Assembly (NCBI RefSeq): GCF_028369295.1
Contig: NZ_JAQMYP010000067.1
Coordinates: forward strand, 1-46,816
From: Streptomyces sp. HD
GTDB taxonomy: Bacteria; Actinomycetota; Actinomycetes; Streptomycetales; Streptomycetaceae
Length of the DNA stretch: 46,816 nt
Direction of reading: 5' to 3'
Positions 1 through 7,292 of this stretch are shown piece by piece (the stretch's first letter is position 1; each line of letters begins with the position of its first letter). Position numbers and translations under genes: made by a program. The notes under the pieces are model-generated. The model was not told the origin of the DNA. It ran no database searches and worked only from the letters and a program-made list of their open reading frames with translations.

Positions 1-269
1 CGTTGGGCCGTTCCGACGTCTCAAACCTTAGCGGATCCGCTCGGCGATTCCTAATCGGGCCGCCGAGTCCCAATTCGAATTGAATTCGGGCATGCCGAAA
101 TCGACCCGGTCGGGAGATCGTGCTGGTGGTTTGGTTGCCGCTCTCGCGGCGGGAGGTGCTGTCGCAGAACCGTTACGGCTCCGCGGCAACCCGGAGAACT
201 TTACGGATCGAGCAGGGGGGTGTCAAGCGTCCCCTGTCAACATCTTTTGGGGCGAGGGCCGGGCTCGTG
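1..269. other. Left-edge noncoding stretch with structured leftward leader
   Basis: I see no convincing gene here. A good promoter points left (see 198-226), and the DNA beyond it is rich in short inverted repeats: the perfect 12-bp palindrome CAATTCGAATTG near 71-82, GCGGATCCGC near 31-40 and CGATT-CCT-AATCG near 45-57. This looks like the 5' leader of a transcript leaving the left edge. It could be a 5' UTR or the leader of a stable-RNA operon; the window does not decide. The first 75 bases or so are less GC-rich than the coding DNA. Confidence 0.45.
198..226 (-). promoter_or_regulatory. Strong vegetative-type promoter, leftward
   Basis: On the minus strand a perfect -35 box TTGACA (221-226) is followed by a 17-bp spacer and TAAAGT (198-203). 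This fits the principal sigma factor (HrdB) consensus well. A second TTGACA lies at 235-240. No start codon with a coding frame follows before the window edge. Confidence 0.55.
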
Positions 270-818
270 TCAGTCCAGGTCGGTGAGTCGTCCACCGGCG
301 TCCGGCTGGGCGTGCTCCACCCTGCGGAGCAGGCGGGTGAGCACCTCGCCGAGGGTCGTGCGCTCCGCTGCCGAGAGGTCCTGGAGCAGGTCCTCCTCGA
401 AGACCGACGCGAGGCGCATCGCCTCCAGCCACTTCCCTCGGCCATCCGCGGTCAGCTCGACGATGACACGGACGCGGTTGGACTCATCGCGCTCTCGGGT
501 GACCAGACCCTCGGCGACCATGCGGTCGATCCGGTGGGTCATCGCGGCCGGGGTGAGGCCGAGGCGCTTGGCGAGGTCGCTGGGGCCCATGCGGTACGGG
601 GCGCCGGAGAGGACCAGGGCCTTGAGGACCTCCCACTCGGCGTTGCTGATGCCGAGGGCGGCGGTTTGGCGGCCGTAGGCGACGTTCATCCGGCGGTTCA
701 GGCGGGAGAGCGCCGAGACGATCTTCTCGACCTGAGGGTCGAGGCCCTGGAACTCGCGCTGGTAAGCGGCGATCTGTTCTTCGAGTGTCGGCTCGCTGAT
801 GTCCGGGGTGTCGCCCAT
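270..818 (-). CDS. MarR family transcriptional regulator
   Basis: The product is 182 aa, usual for a MarR repressor. The central winged helix (about residues 50-125) includes the recognition-helix segment LTPAAMTHRIDRM and a wing with RERDESNRVR. Flanking helices form the dimer interface. It is transcribed away from an MFS exporter, the usual arrangement of a drug-sensing repressor with its pump, so control of that pump is inferred. The start is the ATG at 818; the ribosome site is weak, so a leaderless or slightly different start is possible. The ligand cannot be told from sequence. Confidence 0.88.
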   Translation of the reverse strand: MGDTPDISEPTLEEQIAAYQREFQGLDPQVEKIVSALSRLNRRMNVAYGRQTAALGISNAEWEVLKALVLSGAPYRMGPSDLAKRLGLTPAAMTHRIDRMVAEGLVTRERDESNRVRVIVELTADGRGKWLEAMRLASVFEEDLLQDLSAAERTTLGEVLTRLLRRVEHAQPDAGGRLTDLD

Positions 819-871
819 GGGCCGAGTATGGCACGGGCTCGCTTGGCGTTGAAGTCCTTGAGTGTGTACTG

Positions 872-897
872 TTTAGCTTCGAAGTTTAGCTTTGAAG
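872..897. promoter_or_regulatory. 13-bp tandem operator candidate in the MarR/MFS intergenic region
   Basis: TTTAGCTTCGAAG (872-884) is followed directly by TTTAGCTTTGAAG (885-897), a head-to-tail duplication with one mismatch. Each unit holds a CTTCGAAG/CTTTGAAG core, the first a perfect palindrome. The site lies 26 bp before the exporter start and is AT-richer than its surroundings. It is a likely binding site for the divergent MarR protein. Confidence 0.5.
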
Positions 898-922
898 TCT
901 TCAGGTCTGCATAAGAGGAGAG

Positions 923-2221
923 GTGAACGTGACCAGGGCGATGGGCGCAGCGATGCGCCGGATCCACGTGGGCAATGCACTCAGCGCGTTCGGGCTCGGT
1001 TTCACGGTCCCCTACCTGTACGTCTATGTGGCGCAGGTGCGAGGGCTGGGTTCGATGACGGCAGGGCTCGTCCTTGCCGTCTTCGCCGTGGCCGCGTTGG
1101 TCGTGCTGCCGTTCGCCGGGCGAGCGATCGTCCGGCGGGGCCCGCTGCCGGTGCTGCTCGCCGCTCTGGTCACTGCCGCGGTCGGGGCGCTGAGCCTGGG
1201 GCTCTCGGGGAGTGCGGCGGCCGTACTGCTGTCCTCGGCCGCGCTCGGGGCCGGGCAGGCCGTGATGCAGCCGGCGCTCGCGACGATGATCGTCGACTGT
1301 TCCGCCACGGAGACCCGGTCTCGGGCGTTCGCGATGCAGTTCTTCCTGCAGAACCTGGGGCTGGGTGTCGGTGGGCTGATCGGTGGGCATCTCGTCGACA
1401 CGTCGAGCGTCTCGTCGTTCACTCTGCTGTTCGCGATCGAGGCGGCGATGTTCCTGCTGCTCGTCGTGGTGATGGCGACGGTGCGGATGCCGCGTGCGCC
1501 TCGGATCGAGGGGGCGCCGGGGGCCGGGGGTGCCAAGGGGAGCTGGAAGCAGTTGCTCGGGAACCGGGCGATGGTGCAGCTGTGTGTGCTGGGCTTTGTG
1601 CTGTTCTTCGCCTGTTACGGGCAGTTCGAATCCGGGCTGAGTGCGTACGGGGTCGAGGCGGCCGGGGTTTCCACGTCCGCGCTCGGGACGGCGTTGGCTG
1701 CGAACACCGCGATGATCGTGGTGGCGCAGTTCGTCGTGTTGAGGTTCGTCGAGCGGCGGAGGCGGTCGCGGGTGATCGCGGCTGTGGGGTTGATCTGGGC
1801 CGTGGCGTGGGTTGCGGCGGGGTATGCGGGGCTGGGGCACGGGAGTCAGGAGATGGCTACGGCTGCCTTCATCTCCACGTATGCGCTGTTCGGGCTGGGG
1901 GAGGCGATGTTGTCGCCGACTGTTGCTCCGTTGGTGGCGGATTTGGCGCCTGAGGGGATGGCGGGGCAGTACAACTCTGCGTTTGCCCTGGTGAAGCAGC
2001 TTGCGTTGGCGGTTGGGCCGGCTGTGGGCGGGCCTATGGGGGCGTCGCTGCATGGGCCGTATGTCGTGACGTTCTTGGTGTTCTCGTTGGGGATCACGTA
2101 TCTGGCGTTGCGGTTGGGGCGTCGGCTCACTGCGGTGCAGGATCAGCCGTGGTTGGGGAGGAGTCGGGTGGTGGCCCAGGGGGTTGCTTCGGCTTCGGGG
2201 CAGTCTCGGGCTCACGCCTGA
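923..2221 (+). CDS. MFS transporter, probable efflux pump
   Basis: The 432-aa product has about twelve hydrophobic segments in two halves, with the basic segment RRRGPLPVL after helix 2 and ERRRRSR in the central/second-half loop, as expected for a major facilitator transporter in the cytoplasmic membrane. The short N-terminus runs quickly into helix 1. The GTG at 923 is preceded by AGAGGAGAG at suitable spacing; a second in-frame GTG lies two codons on. It is divergent from the MarR gene with a repeat operator between, so it is probably a substrate-induced exporter. The substrate is unknown. Confidence 0.85.
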   Translation: MNVTRAMGAAMRRIHVGNALSAFGLGFTVPYLYVYVAQVRGLGSMTAGLVLAVFAVAALVVLPFAGRAIVRRGPLPVLLAALVTAAVGALSLGLSGSAAAVLLSSAALGAGQAVMQPALATMIVDCSATETRSRAFAMQFFLQNLGLGVGGLIGGHLVDTSSVSSFTLLFAIEAAMFLLLVVVMATVRMPRAPRIEGAPGAGGAKGSWKQLLGNRAMVQLCVLGFVLFFACYGQFESGLSAYGVEAAGVSTSALGTALAANTAMIVVAQFVVLRFVERRRRSRVIAAVGLIWAVAWVAAGYAGLGHGSQEMATAAFISTYALFGLGEAMLSPTVAPLVADLAPEGMAGQYNSAFALVKQLALAVGPAVGGPMGASLHGPYVVTFLVFSLGITYLALRLGRRLTAVQDQPWLGRSRVVAQGVASASGQSRAHA

Positions 2222-2430
2222 GTTTTCTCGCCCCCGCCGCCCCTACCCGTCCCATCCTCCAGGGGCGCCGCCCCTTCGACCCCGGCCCTCCTGGGGGCTG
2301 CCGCCCCCAGACCCCCGCTCCGGCCCCTGAAGGGCCTTGTCCTCAAACGCCGGACGGGCTGAAAGAGAGACCGGACGGGCTGAAAGACCCGACCGGACGG
2401 GCTGAGAGACAAGACCGGACGGGCTGAGAG
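2222..2430 (+). repeat. Streptomyces intergenic repeat element, copy 1
   Basis: This segment starts with a TTTTCTCGCCCCCGCCGCC-like block, runs through three potential hairpins (GGGGCG/CCCC, CTGGGGG/CCCCCAG, GGCCC/GGGCC) and then GTCCTCAAACGCCGGACGGG. It ends in tandem GACCGGACGGGCTGA units. Related copies, all in the same orientation, lie near 12984, 20022 and 22579. It sits between the convergent MFS and PP2C genes, where its hairpins could end transcription. No gene is seen from 2222 to 2526. Confidence 0.85.
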
Positions 2431-2526
2431 GGGGCCTGCAGCGGGTTGGGGGGGCAGTTCGGTCCACGTACGCCGCTCTCCGAGTCCCGACCATCCCCGA
2501 CCCGGTTCTTCTGGCTGAGCAGGGGG

Positions 2527-4179
2527 CTAGCGGGGGGTTGGTAGGGCGAATTCGCACCAGACTGCTTTGCCGCCGCCCGGCGTTCGGCGGGAGCCCCACG
2601 ATGAGGCGATCGTGGCGACGATGGCGATGCCTCGGCCTGATTCGTCGGCCGGTTCGGCTCGGCGGCGGCGGGGGAGGTGGTCGTCGCCGTCGGTGACCTC
2701 GATGATCAGGCGGCGGTCGGTGCGGCGCAGGCGTAGGCGCATGGGTGGGGTGCCGTGTTGGAGGGAGTTGGCGACCAGTTCGCTGGTCGCCAGGACGCCC
2801 AGGTCGTGGAGGTCCGTCGGGAAGCGCCAGCTTGTCAGGACTCCGGAGGCGAAGGCTCGGGCCCGGGGTGCTGCTTCCACGCCGCCCAGGAGTTCCAGGG
2901 CGGCGTTGCGGAAGAGGTCGCTGTCGGGGCCCGTGCGGGCCGGGTGCTGGAGGACCAGGACCGCTACGTCGTCGTCGTGGTCGGCGGTGACGCCTGCCGT
3001 GCGGACCAGGCGGTCGCAGATGACCTGGGGGGTGCCGGTCGCGCCGGCGAGGGCGCGTTCCAGGGAGGCGATTCCCTCGTCGAGGTCCTCGTCGCGGCGT
3101 TCGACCAGGCCGTCGGTGTAGAGGACCGCGGTGGAGCCGGGGCTGAGGCCGATCGAGCCGGAGGCGTGCATCCAGCCGCCCGTGCCCAGGGGCGGGCCGG
3201 TGGGTTCGTCGGCGCGCTGGACCGTGCCGTTCTCGTCGCGGACGAGGATCGGGAGGTGGCCGGCGGAGGCGTAGACCAGGCGGCCCTCGTTCGGGTCGTG
3301 GATGGCGTAGACGCAGGTGGCGATCTGGTTGGCGTCGATTTCCATCGCCAGGCCGTCCAGCAGCTGCAGCACCTCGTGCGGGGGGAGGTCCAGGCGGGCG
3401 TAGGCCCTCACCGCCGTACGAAGTTGGCCCATTACCGCTGCCGCACGCACTCCTCGGCCCATCACGTCGCCGATCACCAGGGCCGTGCGGCCGCCGCCCA
3501 GGGTGATCACGTCGTACCAGTCGCCGCCGACCGCGGCCTCGGTGCCGCCGGGGTGGTAGGTGGCGGCGATGCGCAGGTCGTCGGGTTCTTCGAGCTCCTG
3601 GGGGAGGAGGGAGCGTTGGAGGGTGACGGCCGTTTCGCGTTGGCGGCGTTCGCTGGCTCGGAGGCGTTCGGCGGCCTCCGCGTGGTCGGTGACGTCCGTG
3701 GCGAAGACGAGGACGCCGCCGTCGCCCTCGGTCACGGGGGTGCAGGTGAAGGTGTAGGAGCGGCCGTCCGGGGCCTTGCGGGACTTGAGGGTGCGGGGCT
3801 TGCCGCTGCGCAGGACCTGGTCGAGGAGCGGGAGCAGACCCAGTTCGGCCAGTTCGGGGAGGGCCTCGCGCGCGGGTTCACCCGGGGGGCGTACGCCGAA
3901 GGCCGTCACATAGGCGTCGTTGACGTAGGCGAGGCGGTGGTCGGAGCCGTGGACCAGGGCGACCAGGGACGGGACGCGGTCCAGGACCTCGCGGGCCGGC
4001 AGTTCGTCCAGGGCCGGGATCGGCTTGGCCTCGTCGGTGAGTTGTTCGGCGCGGGCCGCGGGGACGGCGCCAGGGCTCTCTCCCCGGTGGTCCTGGGAGA
4101 CCGCCGCCGCGGTTTCGGTCCGCGCTGCCGCGCGGCGCTGCGTTCCGGGGAGCCGGGCGCTCCAGCGCGTGAAGTTCAC
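2527..4179 (-). CDS. PAS-PP2C (SpoIIE-type) phosphatase with HATPase anti-sigma-like domain
   Basis: This 550-aa protein has a PAS sensor domain (about 65-175, with YVNDAYVTAFG), a PP2C/SpoIIE phosphatase domain (about 200-410, with VGGDWYD, VIGDVMGRG, SAGHLP and YTDGLVERR), and a C-terminal RsbW-like ATPase domain (about 430-545, with TSELVANSLQHG and GRGIAIV). Such proteins both phosphorylate and dephosphorylate STAS anti-anti-sigma factors in Streptomyces. The metal-binding acidic residues and the ATPase N-box look intact. It is cytoplasmic with no membrane segment. The start at 4179 gives a long polar lead of about 50 residues and is uncertain. It lies downstream of the NADH dehydrogenase on the same strand. 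Confidence 0.85.
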   Translation of the reverse strand: MNFTRWSARLPGTQRRAAARTETAAAVSQDHRGESPGAVPAARAEQLTDEAKPIPALDELPAREVLDRVPSLVALVHGSDHRLAYVNDAYVTAFGVRPPGEPAREALPELAELGLLPLLDQVLRSGKPRTLKSRKAPDGRSYTFTCTPVTEGDGGVLVFATDVTDHAEAAERLRASERRQRETAVTLQRSLLPQELEEPDDLRIAATYHPGGTEAAVGGDWYDVITLGGGRTALVIGDVMGRGVRAAAVMGQLRTAVRAYARLDLPPHEVLQLLDGLAMEIDANQIATCVYAIHDPNEGRLVYASAGHLPILVRDENGTVQRADEPTGPPLGTGGWMHASGSIGLSPGSTAVLYTDGLVERRDEDLDEGIASLERALAGATGTPQVICDRLVRTAGVTADHDDDVAVLVLQHPARTGPDSDLFRNAALELLGGVEAAPRARAFASGVLTSWRFPTDLHDLGVLATSELVANSLQHGTPPMRLRLRRTDRRLIIEVTDGDDHLPRRRRAEPADESGRGIAIVATIASSWGSRRTPGGGKAVWCEFALPTPR

Positions 4180-4374
4180 GAATCCTTGCCTCGTGTCGTC
4201 GTCTTCGGCCAGCTCCGGACCCGGCCGGGGGGCTGAGGGGTGGCACCCCGGGGTTGCAGCACTGTGGGGAGAGCCTCGTGGGGTCGGGATCGGTTCGGGA
4301 TCAGTCTGGCAGTGCGGCCGACCTGGCCGACACCCGTCAGACGCCTGCCTCGTCGGTGGAGTTCCTGGGTCCGG

Positions 4375-5754
4375 TCAGGACGACCCCTTCGGGTCGCCTT
4401 CCGGGTTGAGGGGAGGCTTTCCACCGGCCGCGAGTTCGAACTCCGCTCGGGGATGTTCGAGTGAACCGAGCGAGACGATCTCCCTCTTGAAGAGTCCCGA
4501 AAGCGTCCATTCGGCCAGGACACGGGCCTTGCGGTTGAAGGTCGGCACCCTGCTGAGGTGGTAGACGCGGTGCATGAACCAGGCAGGGTAGCCCTTCAGC
4601 TTGCGTCCGTAGACGTGTGCGACGCCCTTGTGGAAGCCGAGGGAGGCGACCGAGCCCGCGTACTTGTGGGCGTACGGCTCCAGGGGTTCGCCGCGCAGGG
4701 CGTGGGCGATGTTGTCGCCGAGCACCTTCGCCTGGCGCAGGGCGTGCTGGGCGTTGGGGGCGCATTCCCTGCCGGGTTCGCCGGCGGTGACGTCGGGGAC
4801 GGATGCGGCGTCTCCCGCTGCCCACGCGTGCGTGGCGCCGTCGACCGTCAGCTCCGGGGTGCACTTCAGCCTGCCGCGCGCATTAAGTGGCAGGTCGGTC
4901 GCGGCGAGGATCGGGTGGGGTTTGACGCCGGCCGTCCAGACGACCGTACGGGTCGGGAAGCGGGCGCCGTCGCTGAGCACGGCGACGCGGTCCACGCAGG
5001 ACTCCAGGCGGGTGTGCAGGCGTACGTCGATGTTGCGGCGGCGTAGTTCGGTGACGGTGTAGCGGCCCATGTCCTCGCCGACCTCGGGGAGGATGCGGTC
5101 GGAAGCCTCGACCAGGATCCACTTCATGTCCTCGGGGCGGACGTTGTGGTAGTAGCGCGCGGCGTAGCGGGCCATGTCCTCCAGTTCGCCGAGCGCCTCC
5201 ACGCCCGCGTAACCGCCCCCCACGAAGACGAAGGTGAGGGCCGCGTCGCGGATCGCGGGGTCGCGGGTGGAGGAGGCGATGTCCATCTGCTCGATGACGT
5301 GGTTGCGCAGGCCGATGGCCTCCTCGACGGTCTTGAAACCGATGGCGTGCTCGGCGAGACCGGGGACGGGGAGGGTGCGCGAGACGGAGCCCGGGGCGAG
5401 GACCAGTTCGTCGTACGACAGCTGTTCGGTGCCCGTGCCCTCCTCCTCGGTGGCGAGGGTGGTGAGGGTCGCGGTGCGTTTGGCGTGATCGATGGTGGTG
5501 GCCTCGCCGATGATGACCCGGCACTGGGGCAGGACGCGGCGCAGTGGGACGACCACATGGCGTGGCGAGATGGAGCCGGCGGCCGCTTCGGGGAGGAACG
5601 GCTGATACGTCATGTACGGGTCGGGGGTGACAACCGTGATCTCGGCTTCGCCCCGCCCCAGTTCTTGTTTCAGCCTCCGCTGAAGGCGCAGGGCCGTGTA
5701 CATCCCGACGTAGCCGCCGCCGACAACGAGAATGCGCGCACGTTCCTTCACCAT
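4375..5754 (-). CDS. ndh: Type II NADH dehydrogenase-like FAD oxidoreductase
   Basis: The 459-aa protein has an N-terminal FAD Rossmann motif (VVGGGYVGMYTA), a second NAD(P)-binding motif near residue 170 (VFVGGGYAGVEALGE), the segment TAGVKPHP and the late FAD-contact segment AAGDAASVP. This is the architecture of single-subunit NDH-2 enzymes, which pass electrons from NADH to quinone without pumping protons. The C-terminus is amphipathic and basic, suiting peripheral membrane binding. I place the start at the ATG at 5754, close before the Rossmann strand; the frame stays open to 5904, but that extension is Arg-rich and unlike the family. It is divergent from the AtrA-like regulator, as in S. 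coelicolor as I recall. Confidence 0.8.
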   Translation of the reverse strand: MVKERARILVVGGGYVGMYTALRLQRRLKQELGRGEAEITVVTPDPYMTYQPFLPEAAAGSISPRHVVVPLRRVLPQCRVIIGEATTIDHAKRTATLTTLATEEEGTGTEQLSYDELVLAPGSVSRTLPVPGLAEHAIGFKTVEEAIGLRNHVIEQMDIASSTRDPAIRDAALTFVFVGGGYAGVEALGELEDMARYAARYYHNVRPEDMKWILVEASDRILPEVGEDMGRYTVTELRRRNIDVRLHTRLESCVDRVAVLSDGARFPTRTVVWTAGVKPHPILAATDLPLNARGRLKCTPELTVDGATHAWAAGDAASVPDVTAGEPGRECAPNAQHALRQAKVLGDNIAHALRGEPLEPYAHKYAGSVASLGFHKGVAHVYGRKLKGYPAWFMHRVYHLSRVPTFNRKARVLAEWTLSGLFKREIVSLGSLEHPRAEFELAAGGKPPLNPEGDPKGSS

Positions 5755-6139
5755 CCCATGACGCACCCGGCGCTTGCGTTTGTCCACAGGCTCGACAATT
5801 TGTGTGACCGGAAGTCGTCGGCGCCGCGATTTGGCCGAATTGCCGGAGTGCGCGGAAAATTCGCAGGTCAGTGGGTGTGCGCCGGGGGTGCGTAGGTGGC
5901 GCAATCGGGACGTAAACGACCCGTACTCCGATCGAGGGGCGCTCTGTGCGGAACGTGCCCCTTCTGAATTGACCCTCGCTCAACTATGTTCGTGTGTCGA
6001 CGGGGTGTAGGGGGATGCGCTCTTCGAGTCCGTGAGTCACACACGGCGGACTCGTTGTCCGGGCCAGTTCCGCGGCGCTCCGGCTTTGCAATGACGGGGA
6101 GTGTCTCCGGGGGGAGACGTCATTACCGGGGGATCGCTT
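5755..6139. promoter_or_regulatory. Divergent ndh/atrA control region with a DnaA box
   Basis: This 385-bp gap separates two divergent genes and should hold both promoters. A perfect Streptomyces-type DnaA box, TTGTCCACA, lies at 5780-5788, 26 bp before the ndh start. The middle (5880-6060) is mildly AT-richer. A TTGACC candidate -35 is present near 5970, but I could not place a confident -10. I saw no clear GGAAC-N5-GTTCC site of the type reported for AtrA. Confidence 0.45.
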
Positions 6140-6922
6140 ATGCATGTTCAGGATTCTCGATGGTCTTCCGCGTCCGCTCTCGCACCGAGTGGCGGCGTGG
6201 TGGGCGGCACGATGAGCGCGGCCGCGAGCAACGGACGCGGTGACGGACCGCGTACGACGCCGCTGCGCGTGGACGCACAGCGCAATCTGGAGCACGTACT
6301 GCGTGCGGCGCGTGAGGTCTTCGGCGAGCTGGGATACGGCGCGCCGATGGAGGACGTGGCGCGGCGCGCGCGGGTGGGTGTCGGGACGGTGTACCGGCGC
6401 TTCCCGAGCAAGGACGTCCTGGTACGGCGGATAGCCGAGGAGGAGACCTCCCGGCTGACCGACCAGGCGCGTGCGGCGCTCGGGCAGGAGGACGAGCCGT
6501 GGTCGGCGTTGTCGCGCTTCCTGCGCACGTCGGTGGCCTCGGGCGCGGGCCGGCTGCTGCCGCCGCAGGTGCTGCGGGTCGGTGTCGCCGAGGACGGCAC
6601 CGCGCTCGACGAGGCCCGGGTGCCGCAGCAGCGGATCCAGCCGGGCACCGGCGAGCTGCGACTGGTCCCCGAGCAGGCTCCGGTGGCTTCGGTCGACCCC
6701 GTGGACGACGCGGGGGCGGCGGCGCTGCTCGACGTGGTGGGCCAGCTCGTGGACCGGGCGCGTGCGGCGGGTGAGCTGCGGCCCGACGTGTCGGTGTCGG
6801 ACGTTCTGCTGGTGATCGCGACGGCGGCGCCCTCGCTGCCGGACGCGGCGCAGCAGGCGGCGGCCTCGGCGCGACTGCTCGACATCCTGCTGGAGGGGCT
6901 GCGGTCACGGCCTCAGGCGTGA
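6140..6922 (+). CDS. atrA: TetR family regulator, AtrA orthologue
   Basis: This 260-aa regulator has a TetR helix-turn-helix at about residues 45-95 (VFGELGYGAPMEDVARRARV, then GTVYRRFPSKDVL). The divergent NADH dehydrogenase and the ECF-sigma/SARP genes downstream match my memory of the S. coelicolor atrA (SCO4118) locus. AtrA is known there as an activator of actII-ORF4 (actinorhodin) and of the GlcNAc transporter gene nagE2. I chose the ATG at 6140 because GGGGGA lies 6 nt upstream; an earlier in-frame start at 6101 lacks this. The C-terminal ligand domain is Ala- and Leu-rich. The stop codon falls inside a tandem array. Confidence 0.82.
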   Translation: MHVQDSRWSSASALAPSGGVVGGTMSAAASNGRGDGPRTTPLRVDAQRNLEHVLRAAREVFGELGYGAPMEDVARRARVGVGTVYRRFPSKDVLVRRIAEEETSRLTDQARAALGQEDEPWSALSRFLRTSVASGAGRLLPPQVLRVGVAEDGTALDEARVPQQRIQPGTGELRLVPEQAPVASVDPVDDAGAAALLDVVGQLVDRARAAGELRPDVSVSDVLLVIATAAPSLPDAAQQAAASARLLDILLEGLRSRPQA

Positions 6923-7005
6923 GTCGGCGCCTCACTCGTGGTCGACGCCTCGGGTGTGAGCCGACGCCTCAGGTATGAGTCGGTCGATTCAGGTATGAGT
7001 CGGTC
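6910..7005 (+). repeat. Degenerate ~19-bp tandem array across the atrA stop codon
   Basis: Five head-to-tail units of 18-20 bp follow the pattern GCCTCAGGYRTGAGTCGRC, at about 6910, 6929, 6947, 6966 and 6986. The first unit supplies the last codons and the TGA of atrA; the last two are nearly identical. The array may have grown by slippage and could act in the 3' UTR. The rest of the gap, 7006-7292, shows no gene and presumably holds the promoter of the sigma-factor gene. Confidence 0.75.
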
Positions 7006-7292
7006 GATACGACGGCCGTGGCCTGTGTCGGGGTGACCGAGAGGCGGGGTGCTGCGCCGCCCTCGCCTCGAACGCCGCCATGGAACATGCCCGGCATTTC
7101 GGGCGGGACGCTCAATTCTCGCCCGGCGAGGCCTGGTTGAGCCTTCCCCGTACGGGCGAAGGCCAGTACTGCGTTGCGGGAAGTCCCCACGGACGAGTGG
7201 ATGTCCGGACGCGAGGGTCATGACCAAAAGCCAATGTGGCACCCTGACCCGGTGTCCGGGACTGGTCGAGCTGGCGGCGGGGGCTTTCCGCG

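Noticed and set aside
698..2215. 505-aa minus-strand frame across the MFS gene
   Set aside because: Arg/Pro/His-rich antisense shadow of a gene with clear membrane helices; no RBS or domain.
2222..2430. Insertion sequence ends
   Set aside because: No transposase, no terminal inverted repeats and no target duplication seen around the repeat copies.
2755..4236. 493-aa plus-strand frame across the PP2C gene
   Set aside because: Antisense shadow caused by high GC; the minus frame has all PAS/PP2C/HATPase motifs.
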